DNA from: an uncultured Methylococcaceae bacterium
GTDB taxonomy: Bacteria; Pseudomonadota; Gammaproteobacteria; Methylococcales; Methylomonadaceae
NCBI GenBank assembly: GCA_903903765.1
Contig: CAIVAH010000166.1
Span: 1 to 7,532, forward strand
Length of the DNA: 7,532 nucleotides
Direction of reading: 5' to 3'
The notes under the pieces were generated by a model. That model made no database searches and was not told the origin of the DNA. It saw nothing but the letters and a program-made list of their open reading frames with translations. Both the position numbers and the translations under genes were made by a program. The first letter of the stretch is position 1. Each line of letters begins with the position of its first letter. Below are positions 1-5,169 of the stretch, in pieces.

Positions 1-36
1 ATCAATCAACTCTTGCCAATAGGATGCTGAAGCCAT
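1..36 (-). CDS. 5' end of an unidentified gene, cut by the window edge
   Basis: On the minus strand an ATG at 36-34 opens a frame that stays open to the window edge and reads MASASYWQELID. Seen directly: a strong Shine-Dalgarno AAGGAG at 49-44, seven bases before the ATG, which is what makes this a convincing start despite only twelve visible codons. The frame runs divergently from the photolyase remnant to its right, so its promoter must lie in or beyond that decayed gene. An inverted repeat at 45-66 overlaps the ribosome binding site and could control translation. Twelve residues are too few to name a product, and there is no hydrophobic leader in what is visible, so a cytosolic protein is slightly favoured. 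The alternative is a chance frame, but the quality of the ribosome binding site argues against it. Confidence 0.6.
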   Translation of the reverse strand, partial: MASASYWQELID

Positions 37-44
37 TTACGTTC

Positions 45-66
45 TCCTTTATAAAAAAATAAAGGA
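45..66 (-). promoter_or_regulatory. Inverted repeat that masks the ribosome binding site of the left-edge gene
   Basis: TCCTTTAT (45-52) and ATAAAGGA (59-66) are perfect reverse complements separated by six A residues. In a minus-strand transcript the order is UCCUUUAU, a U6 loop, then AUAAAGGA, whose AAGGA is the Shine-Dalgarno of the gene starting at 36. The 8-bp stem has only two G-C pairs, so it would be of marginal stability and could behave as a temperature- or factor-sensitive switch. This requires transcription to start upstream of 66 on the minus strand, which cannot be shown from sequence. On the plus strand the hairpin lacks a T-tract, so a plus-strand terminator is less likely. 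Confidence 0.45.
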
Positions 67-77
67 TGCCAGATTGA

Positions 78-613
78 AATGTTAAATTGAATGTGGTCGG
101 GTTAGACGCTTACATTTATCCAACCGACCATGCTGGTGCATCCCTCTGGCTGGATGAGTTTTTAGAAACGCGTTTTAAAAAGTTCGGTATCTATGAAGAT
201 GCGATGGTAAGAAACGAACATTATTTGCATCATTCAGTGTTAACACCAATGTTGAATATTGGCTTACTTTCCCCACAACAAATTATTGATAGCGCTTTAC
301 AAATAAGCGAAAAAAGAATATTCCATTGAACTCATTAGAAGGCTTTATCAGACAGATTATGGGGTGGCGTGAGTTTATCCGGATAGTCTATGAACGAGAG
401 GGCAGTTATCAACGAACCAAGAACTTCTGGGGGTTCGAAAGAAAGATTCCAAAAAGTTTATGGTTAGGAAAAACTGGGATTTTACCAGTCGATAATGTGA
501 TACAAAAACTACTTCAAACAGTTTACAGCCATCATATCGAACGTTTGAAGCAGGATATGATGTCAGTAAGTTGCGTAAAGTGCCGCATCAGTTATATTAA
601 CCTAGTAATTTGA
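78..613 (+). pseudogene. Photolyase-related protein (PF04244-type) remnant, frameshifted and truncated at both ends
   Basis: The region 87-326 encodes PTDHAGASLWLDEFLETRF and YEDAMVRNEHYLHHSVLTPM, then LNIGLLSP. These are hallmark stretches of the deoxyribodipyrimidine photolyase-related / prokaryotic (6-4) photolyase family, which uses FAD and normally has about 500 residues. The match then continues in another frame from about 317 with IPLNSLEGFIRQIMGWREF, RTKNFWGFERKIP and HHIERL. The two frames join if one A is restored in the six-A run at 310-315, giving EKKNIPLNSLEG. There is an in-frame stop at 75-77 and no N-terminal half. After HHIERL (about 547) the similarity stops abruptly, before the conserved C-terminal half, and the frame closes at 613. 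Only the middle of the gene (roughly residues 220-370 of the family) survives, so it cannot encode a working enzyme. A sequencing error could explain the A-run but not the missing ends. Confidence 0.86.
544..600 (+). other. Out-of-frame C-terminus-like tail fused to the photolyase remnant
   Basis: In the frame +1 relative to the last part of the photolyase remnant, 544-600 reads FEAGYDVSKLRKVPHQLY followed by TAA. It looks like a genuine protein C-terminus and begins exactly where the photolyase similarity ends. It may be the 3' end of a different gene brought in by a deletion, or a divergent photolyase tail after a second frameshift. I do not recognise the family. The stretch is short, so a chance open frame cannot be excluded. 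Confidence 0.3.
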
Positions 614-635
614 AAAAAAGAAAGGGAGTCTAGTA

Positions 636-1088
636 ATGATTGGATTTAAAGAAATATCAATTGTAGTTTTATTAACTACTGGTTTAATACTGGGTCATGT
701 GGCAGAAGCAGTAGACACTAATAATAAGTCCGTAGCAATTTATAGGCTGGGTGACAAAGGGCCGCTGGGTGGTAAAGTCTATTATATAGATGATTCTGGT
801 GAACATGGCTTGGAAGCCAAAACATCCGATGAAATCAGCCCTTTAACTTGGAATGACGCTGTAAGCGTTACTAGTGCTTATCTATCAGGTTGGCATTTAC
901 CGACAAAGACAGAATTAAAAGTATTATATGATCAAAGACACGTGGTGGGTGGTTTTGCTAAAGATGACTATTGGAGCGGTACTGAGCTAGACAGTAACAG
1001 CGCCTGGATTCAAGGCTTTGTCAATGGTGACCAAGATCGTTACAATAAATACAGTAAGCTCAGTGTGCGTGCTGTTCGCGCTTTTTAA
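636..1088 (+). CDS. Secreted protein with a DUF1566/Lcl C-terminal-like domain
   Basis: A 150-residue exported protein. Residues 1-25 form a signal peptide: Lys5, a hydrophobic stretch of VVLLTTGLILGHV type, and a likely cut after AEA (25). The mature part opens with GPLGGKVYYID and carries the signature of DUF1566, the domain also found at the C-terminus of Legionella collagen-like proteins: LTWNDAV (70-76), GWHLPTKTEL (85-94), YWSGTE (112-117), AWIQGF (123-128) and a closing VRAVRAF (144-150). The domain fills the whole mature protein. It is usually found in surface or secreted proteins, sometimes as an adhesive or ligand-binding module; no enzymatic residues are known to me. A Shine-Dalgarno GGGAG at 624-628 lies seven bases before the ATG. 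The DCC-family gene follows after 25 bases, so the two are probably co-transcribed, although no functional link is obvious. Confidence 0.85.
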   Translation: MIGFKEISIVVLLTTGLILGHVAEAVDTNNKSVAIYRLGDKGPLGGKVYYIDDSGEHGLEAKTSDEISPLTWNDAVSVTSAYLSGWHLPTKTELKVLYDQRHVVGGFAKDDYWSGTELDSNSAWIQGFVNGDQDRYNKYSKLSVRAVRAF

Positions 1089-1113
1089 TACGCTTATTTT
1101 ATCAGGAAAATAA

Positions 1114-1518
1114 ATGACATTATCGTCTCACACAACATCTGCAGCACTTATGCCCAAGGTTACCTGTTTTCACGATGGTGAATGTCCCATCTGCAATATC
1201 GAAATCAAAGCGATGAAAAAACTTGATAAAGAGGGCAATATTAATTGGGTGGATATTAGTCAAGACAAGGTTGCATTGGCAAAAGCGGGCTTGACCTATA
1301 AACAAGCAATGGATCGCATGTATGTCATTGATGAAAACCTGCAAATACAATCAGGCGTACTCGGTTTTTTACAAGTTTGGAAGCAGCTTTCTTATTACAG
1401 GCGTATCGCGCCAATAATCGAGAACGTACCTTTTCTATTACCGTTGATGGAATTTTGCTATCGTATTTTCGCAAGATATCGTTTGATACTTACCGGAAAA
1501 AAACAGATTAAAGAATAG
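1114..1518 (+). CDS. DCC-family (DUF393) thiol-disulfide oxidoreductase-like protein
   Basis: A 134-residue protein of the DCC family, named for the conserved D-x-x-C-x-x-C seen here as Asp21-Gly-Glu-Cys24-Pro-Ile-Cys27 right after the first beta strand (KVTCFHDGECPIC). This pattern resembles thioredoxin-like CxxC redox sites. INWVDIS (about 43-49) and the aromatic C-terminal region (YYRRIAPIIENVPFLLP) also fit the family. Function is predicted rather than proven; members often sit beside photolyase genes, as here, where the gene converges on a DASH cryptochrome with only 23 bases between stop codons. AGGA at 1104-1107, six bases before ATG 1114, supports this start. A second ATG at 1150 would remove a 12-residue extension and give the more usual length, but has no ribosome binding site. 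Confidence 0.9.
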   Translation: MTLSSHTTSAALMPKVTCFHDGECPICNIEIKAMKKLDKEGNINWVDISQDKVALAKAGLTYKQAMDRMYVIDENLQIQSGVLGFLQVWKQLSYYRRIAPIIENVPFLLPLMEFCYRIFARYRLILTGKKQIKE

Positions 1519-1541
1519 AATAAGAACGTTGTATAGTTGAT

Positions 1542-2870
1542 TCATTCAGTAACAACAGGCCAATCAGCAGCGTCGACCGAATCCAGAGGTAAATTTTGAA
1601 TATAGCCTTGCCACTTGTTTATAAATAGTGCGTCCGGATCGTATTGCCGGGTTTGTTTCTCGATATCGAAATGTCGTTTGCCGCGAGGATCAGCACCGAC
1701 ACCAGCCAGATATTGCCAGTTACCCCAGTTTGAAGCCACATCATAATCCAGTAGTTGATGCTCAAAATAGGCCGCGCCATGCCGCCAGTCCACGGCTAAC
1801 TCATTGACCAGGCAACTAGCAACGATCTGACGACCGCGATTGGACATAAATCCGGTTGCATTGAGTTGTTTCATACAAGCGTTTACTAATGGATACGGAA
1901 TGTTACCACTGCACCATTTTCGGAACCGTTCGGGATAAAAACTGGTTAAGGGCTTTTGCTGTTTGATACCCTGAAAAGCAAACAAACGCTTCCCATGATG
2001 ATTGGCATACCATTGAAAATACTCTCGCCATAACAATTCAAAAAATAGCCAGTAGGTTGATTCGTTCGCACCGGTTTGTTGTTCGTAATTATTAAGCTTG
2101 AAACAAATTTGCCTGATTGAAAGATTGCCGTTAGCCAGCCAAGGCGAAAATTTACTTGAATTCCCCCAACCGTCCAGTTCATTGCGCTGTTCTTTGTAGT
2201 GACTTGCACTGCCCGAAGCAAAATAATTCGTTAACTGCTTTAGCCCCGCTGTTTCACCGCCATGAAAAACGATTTCATGCTCAGATTTAGAGTAATCAGG
2301 AAAACGGCTTATCCAGTCTGATCTCAGTGCCGGACTGGGTGGCAAAAATTCTACTGTTAGTTGAGGCTTGACGACTGACAATTGCGCTACTGAGTTTTTA
2401 AATTGCGTAAAGGTGTTGGGAAATTTATCCAAGGGAAAAGGCAATTGATCCAGAGCGAACAAAGTATGTGTATCTGTTTCGACAAATTGCACTAATGGTA
2501 ATTTTTTTTGGATAGTTACCCTCTGTTGATTCTCATAGTAACCGGTTTGGCGACTTCGATAAATAAACGATAACTTATGCAAACTGGCCAGATCAGAGAT
2601 GGCTTTTACGGGCGATTGATAACAAATTAAAAGATGCTGACCCATTTTTTGTAATTGCCTATCTAGGTCGAGCAGCGATTCTTTTAAGAACCTCCGACGA
2701 TTATGTGACATGCCCATCAAACCATAATGATTTGTCATGAGCTCGTTAGGATCGAGACAATAAATACACAGTAAGTTGTCAACTTCAAGCGCTGCATTTA
2801 ATAAATTAGCATTATCATGAAGACGCAAGTCATTACTAAACCAGTAAAGCCCAACTTTACGCATAGCCAT
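1542..2870 (-). CDS. DASH-type cryptochrome / single-strand DNA photolyase
   Basis: A 442-residue protein of full length for bacterial Cry-DASH. Known family role: a flavoprotein with FAD and usually a methenyltetrahydrofolate antenna that repairs cyclobutane pyrimidine dimers, chiefly in single-stranded or looped DNA, using blue light. Seen: Rossmann-like antenna domain start VGLYWFSNDLRLHDN (6-20); the DASH signature FPNTFTQFKNSV (150-161); SHYKEQRNELDG (223-234) and KFSPWLANG (240-248); STYWLFFELLWREYF (271-285) with Glu278; TGFMSNRGRQ (339-348); and the FAD core DYDVASNWGNWQY (375-387) with Asp375, Asp377 and Asn381. Trp362 and Trp385 match two members of the Trp triad, but the aligned position of the outer Trp is Thr309. 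The usual TGxPxVDA block is altered to IPYPLVNA (324-331). The ribosome binding site is weak. It lies 77 bases after the peroxidase gene and may share its transcript. Confidence 0.95.
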   Translation of the reverse strand: MAMRKVGLYWFSNDLRLHDNANLLNAALEVDNLLCIYCLDPNELMTNHYGLMGMSHNRRRFLKESLLDLDRQLQKMGQHLLICYQSPVKAISDLASLHKLSFIYRSRQTGYYENQQRVTIQKKLPLVQFVETDTHTLFALDQLPFPLDKFPNTFTQFKNSVAQLSVVKPQLTVEFLPPSPALRSDWISRFPDYSKSEHEIVFHGGETAGLKQLTNYFASGSASHYKEQRNELDGWGNSSKFSPWLANGNLSIRQICFKLNNYEQQTGANESTYWLFFELLWREYFQWYANHHGKRLFAFQGIKQQKPLTSFYPERFRKWCSGNIPYPLVNACMKQLNATGFMSNRGRQIVASCLVNELAVDWRHGAAYFEHQLLDYDVASNWGNWQYLAGVGADPRGKRHFDIEKQTRQYDPDALFINKWQGYIQNLPLDSVDAADWPVVTE

Positions 2871-2947
2871 TAAATTATTACTCGTAGAGTTAAGTTAAGA
2901 AACAAAAAACTGTTACTAAAAAATCAGGACGCAGCTGAGATTTAAAC

Positions 2948-3490
2948 TTATTTTGTACTTATTAATCCATTTATTTTAGAATCCAGTTCTTCGGGAGTGA
3001 CATTACTTGCAAAAGCTTCAACAGATAAACCATCCCAACTAATCAGATATTTATAAAAATTCCATTGTGGCTCTCGACCAGAAGATTTAATTAGTTTATG
3101 AAAAAAATTATTGGCTGAAGCGCCTGTAACAATGCTTTTTTCCACCATAGGGAAAGTCACCCCATAATTTATATAGCATATGTTCGCTGTTTTTTCAGGG
3201 ACATCGAATTCTTGATTAAAGTCGTTGGAAGGGAAGCCGATAACCACTAGACCCTTGTCTTTGTATTTTTGATATAGATTTTCTAGCCCTTTAAACTGTG
3301 GAGTAAAGCCGCAATTGCTTGCAGTATTAACTGCTAGAATAACCTTACCTTGAAAGGTTTCACAAAAATCAATTTTTTGAGCAGATCTTAGTTTGTTCAT
3401 TTTAAAATTGAGCAAATCAGAACAAGGTTGTGCTCCGGTTGCTGAAGCTGTAAACAACAACACGCTTAGTAATAAAACTATTTTATTCAT
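2948..3490 (-). CDS. Exported glutathione peroxidase-family thiol peroxidase
   Basis: The family reduces hydrogen peroxide and organic hydroperoxides with glutathione or, in Cys-type members, usually thioredoxin-like reductants. The start is set at ATG 3490-3488, because AGGA at 3501-3498 is seven bases away; the ATG at 3496 is almost on top of it. Numbering from the 3496 ATG, the catalytic set is complete: peroxidatic Cys62 in NTASNCGFTPQFKGLE (Cys, not selenocysteine), Gln95 in FPSNDFNQE, and Trp145-Asn146 in QWNFYKYLI. Cys107 in NICYINYGVTFPM is 45 residues after Cys62, where two-Cys insect-type enzymes carry their resolving Cys. The FPSNDFNQE loop is one residue shorter than usual and lacks its GG/PG pattern. 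The N-terminus is a clear signal peptide ending near ATGA-QPC, so the enzyme acts in the periplasm or outside. The DASH cryptochrome lies next on the same strand. Confidence 0.92.
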   Translation of the reverse strand: MNKIVLLLSVLLFTASATGAQPCSDLLNFKMNKLRSAQKIDFCETFQGKVILAVNTASNCGFTPQFKGLENLYQKYKDKGLVVIGFPSNDFNQEFDVPEKTANICYINYGVTFPMVEKSIVTGASANNFFHKLIKSSGREPQWNFYKYLISWDGLSVEAFASNVTPEELDSKINGLISTK

Positions 3491-3516
3491 GATCATATCC
3501 TTTCAAAGTGTTATCT

Positions 3517-3534
3517 ATGAGTTTACCTGCTCAT
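3517..3534. promoter_or_regulatory. Operator-like inverted repeat upstream of the peroxidase gene
   Basis: ATGAG (3517-3521) and CTCAT (3530-3534) are reverse complements with an 8-base spacer, an 18-base dyad typical in size for a dimeric regulator. On the minus strand it lies just downstream of TTGACCTTGACT (3552-3541), a -35-like sequence, and about 30 bases before the peroxidase start. The best -10 candidates are poorly spaced, so the promoter itself is not assigned. Five-base arms in AT-rich DNA can arise by chance. Confidence 0.3.
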
Positions 3535-3662
3535 CTTAAAAGTCAAGGTCAATAAGGGAAAGATAAGATGATTGCTACAAATTAGATCTGTGTAATAATG
3601 TTTGATATTGTTTTTTTTGGTATGACCCATTGCAGACCTATATTAAGTTCGGCTATTTATAA

Positions 3663-3989
3663 ATGAAATCAACTTTACAACTGCGATTAACCAGAAAGCC
3701 ATTTGACATAACTTATGTCCCAAATCTTAATTCAAGAAACACTACCAATCTCGTAAATCTAACAAGAGATCCTGAAAAACGAGAATCGAATATTATTTTA
3801 TTTTTTGATTTGATTAACTCTAGAATTAATAATCTTCTAACAGAAAATAATGTTAATAAAGACCGTTATCTGGTAAGGATTGAAATACTGACAACTTGGG
3901 CAAAATTTTTTGAAAGTGATTTTGAATTATTTCCAATTTCAGAAATCCTCCATGCAACAGTCTTACAATTACATATAAAAACTCAATAA
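3663..3989 (+). CDS. Orphan 108-residue protein of unknown function
   Basis: I do not recognise this protein. It is soluble, with no signal peptide or membrane helix. The N-terminus is basic and Asn-rich (MKSTLQLRLTRKPFDITY, then NLNSRNTTNLVNL), followed by a charged DPEKRES turn near 36-42 and two segments likely to be helical (IILFFDLINSRINNLL and YLVRIEILTTWAKFF). No Shine-Dalgarno is evident before the ATG; TTGGTA (3617-3622) and TATATT (3639-3644), spaced 16 bases, are a possible weak promoter. It is divergent from the peroxidase gene and is followed after three bases by a strong hairpin (3993-4018), which supports it being a real transcription unit. AT-rich codon use matches the surroundings. 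It could be a lineage-specific gene or the remnant of a longer one. Confidence 0.55.
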   Translation: MKSTLQLRLTRKPFDITYVPNLNSRNTTNLVNLTRDPEKRESNIILFFDLINSRINNLLTENNVNKDRYLVRIEILTTWAKFFESDFELFPISEILHATVLQLHIKTQ

Positions 3990-3992
3990 ATG

Positions 3993-4018
3993 GCCCGGTC
4001 GCTAAACAGTGATCGGGC
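3993..4018. terminator. Strong hairpin after the 108-residue gene, possible bidirectional terminator
   Basis: GCCCGGTCGC (3993-4002) pairs with GTGATCGGGC (4009-4018) around a TAAACA loop: ten pairs including two G-U wobbles, and by far the most GC-rich patch of this region. It begins three bases after the stop codon at 3989 and lies between convergent genes. No T-tract follows on either strand (TAAATATATT on plus, CATTTATTGA on minus), so it would be a Rho-independent-like terminator of imperfect type or an mRNA 3'-end stabiliser. Confidence 0.6.
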
Positions 4019-4030
4019 TAAATATATTGG

Positions 4031-4050
4031 AGTTTCACCATTTGGAAACT
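4031..4050. terminator. Second small hairpin between the convergent genes
   Basis: AGTTTC (4031-4036) and GAAACT (4045-4050) form a perfect 6-bp stem with an 8-base loop. It sits 17 bases past the stop of the minus-strand 107-residue gene and 12 bases past the first hairpin. There is no T-tract. It may contribute to termination of the minus-strand transcript; the short stem keeps confidence low. Confidence 0.3.
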
Positions 4051-4067
4051 TGCATCAATAGAAATGA

Positions 4068-4391
4068 TCAACCCAATAATTTTTCAACAATTAGATCGCG
4101 TAGATATTCCGGCATTTGAAGTGTTTGCAAATCCCAACCTTCACTAATTAGAATATCATGCAAGCATTTTTCCATAATCTCATGTGCCTGCATGGCGGCA
4201 CCTACAATAAGATTGTGTGTATCAATTGTTCTTTCATCGACTTCTTTTTGACATTTAGCCTGATAGCTTAAAAGCAATCGAAGATTTAAAATTTGCTCAC
4301 TGACTTGACTAGGACAAACACAGGCATAAATTAAACCTTGGTCTTTTATTTTTATAAGTTGCTCGTCTGAATACTGATAATCTAATTTCAT
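4068..4391 (-). CDS. Conserved-looking 107-residue Cys/His-containing protein, function unknown
   Basis: A small soluble protein without signal peptide or membrane segment. Seen: an N-terminal DYQYSDEQLIKIKDQGLIY helix-like stretch, then CVCPSQ with Cys24 and Cys26, Cys47, and a second block AAMQAHEIMEKCLHDIL with His70, Cys76 and His78, followed by EGWD (84-87) and a MPEYLRDLI end. The overall look resembles small hypothetical proteins of beta- and gammaproteobacteria that start MKLDY and carry a CxCP motif, but I recall no assigned function. The Cys and His spacing could bind a metal or a cofactor; this is inference. The Shine-Dalgarno is weak (GGT about ten bases upstream). It is convergent with the 108-residue gene and separated from the upstream Cys/Trp-repeat gene by a hairpin at 4509-4539, so it probably has its own promoter in 4392-4508. 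Confidence 0.7.
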   Translation of the reverse strand: MKLDYQYSDEQLIKIKDQGLIYACVCPSQVSEQILNLRLLLSYQAKCQKEVDERTIDTHNLIVGAAMQAHEIMEKCLHDILISEGWDLQTLQMPEYLRDLIVEKLLG

Positions 4392-4508
4392 ATAAATACC
4401 ATTACTAAGTTTATTGAAAATTAATTTTTATGTAACAATTCATTTTAATGTTAACTTGTTTCAGTTGCCATCATAAATTACCTCGAGTCATTCCTATGCT
4501 AAAATTTA

Positions 4509-4539
4509 AAAGTTATTACTCATTTAGAGTAATAACTTT
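4509..4539 (-). terminator. AT-rich 13-bp hairpin, probable terminator of the Cys/Trp-repeat gene
   Basis: AAAGTTATTACTC (4509-4521) and GAGTAATAACTTT (4527-4539) are perfect reverse complements around a 5-base loop. The hairpin starts 27 bases past the stop of the minus-strand gene ending at 4566 and is followed in that direction by TAAATTTT, a broken T-tract. A long perfect stem with little GC suggests a terminator of modest strength. Alternatively, the palindrome could be an operator for the downstream 107-residue gene. Confidence 0.55.
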
Positions 4540-4565
4540 ATTAAATTAACTTAATAATTTTATTG

Positions 4566-4994
4566 TTAGTTTGTATTGGCAGTAGAAGGCGCTTTAAATT
4601 GGCATTGCTTAATTGCATCTTCCCAGGGTGTGCTTGCATGAATTTGTTTTTGGAAACAATCAATTGTCTTTTCAGAGTCGCTTGTCCCAGCACATAAGTT
4701 TATTGCATTTTCCCATTTCCATACATCTCCTTCACCCCATTTTATGTGACCATTCATGACTTTATTGAAACATTCGCCAGGTTCTTTAGGGTTTGTTGTA
4801 CCTTGGCATAGTTTAATAATGTTAACTTGTTCCCATTGGGTGTGCCCTTTATTATCCCATGCAACTTTATCTTGAATGTGTTGGCCACATCCTGATTCGC
4901 GTTGATTTGCTGTTACTGGGTTACAATAGGCAGTTGCTAGAAAACCTAATATTGTGATAGATTTTATTAAATATTTTTTATTGATATCGCTCAT
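4566..4994 (-). CDS. Secreted protein of three tandem Cys/Trp repeats, function unknown
   Basis: A 142-residue exported protein. Residues 1-29 are a signal peptide (KKYLIKSITILGFLATAY, cut probably after NPVTA). Cys24 lies in TAYC, and Tyr before Cys makes a lipobox unlikely. The mature part repeats one pattern about every 38-39 residues, beginning at Cys36, Cys75 and Cys113: C-F-x5-G/A-x-W, then W-E-x2-I-x-L-C-x-G-T. The closing half of each repeat is EQVNIIKLCQGT (55-66), ENAINLCAGT (95-104) and EDAIKQC (125-131). Six paired Cys (36/63, 75/101, 113/131) suggest one disulfide per repeat. The last repeat is about eight residues shorter between its Cys. Shine-Dalgarno GGAG six bases before the ATG is good. 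I know no assigned function; a small disulfide-stabilised binding protein or surface component is possible. Confidence 0.78.
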   Translation of the reverse strand: MSDINKKYLIKSITILGFLATAYCNPVTANQRESGCGQHIQDKVAWDNKGHTQWEQVNIIKLCQGTTNPKEPGECFNKVMNGHIKWGEGDVWKWENAINLCAGTSDSEKTIDCFQKQIHASTPWEDAIKQCQFKAPSTANTN

Positions 4995-5169
4995 TATTTT
5001 CTCCTAAATTTTATTAAAAATTATGACTAATAATTATTCAGTTTAAGTAATAAGGATGTTTAATTTTTTTTAAATCACAATAATCACTTCGTCATACTCA
5101 AATGTATCAGTCAAATTTTTATAAGCAATAACATTTTCATTCTGCATTAGTAAAAACTTGAATGTCTTA

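Noticed and set aside
309..316. AAAAAAG run as a programmed -1 frameshift site producing a functional photolyase-family protein
   Set aside because: The heptamer's codon phase does not match the upstream reading frame, the gene lacks its N-terminal half with a stop at 75-77, and its C-terminal half is missing.
602..637. Direct repeat CTAGTAAT (602-609 and 630-637) as a target-site duplication
   Set aside because: Only 20 bases lie between the copies, too little for a mobile element, and the second copy overlaps the start codon of a gene with a normal ribosome binding site.
1120..1350. Minus-strand 76-codon open frame opposite the DCC gene
   Set aside because: It lies entirely antisense to a well-supported family gene and has no ribosome binding site or recognisable protein features.
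1946..2221. Minus-strand 91-codon open frame inside the cryptochrome gene
   Set aside because: It is an alternative frame of the Cry-DASH coding sequence, which has conserved motifs throughout this interval.
3541..3552. MerR-type long-spacer promoter for the peroxidase gene
   Set aside because: The only usable -10-like sequence (TAGATA) would need a spacer of about 23 bases, beyond the 19-20 of that class, and the dyad is not in the expected position.
4446..4460. Exact 15-base match TAATGTTAACTTGTT with 4817-4831 inside the Cys/Trp-repeat gene, suggesting a leftover repeat unit upstream of the 107-residue gene
   Set aside because: Similarity does not extend beyond the 15 bases in a coding-like way, and a match of this length is not very unlikely in such AT-rich sequence.
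5092..5114. Minus-strand TTGACT as the -35 of the Cys/Trp-repeat gene promoter
   Set aside because: No acceptable -10 hexamer occurs at 15-19 bases, and the leader to the gene would be about 100 bases.
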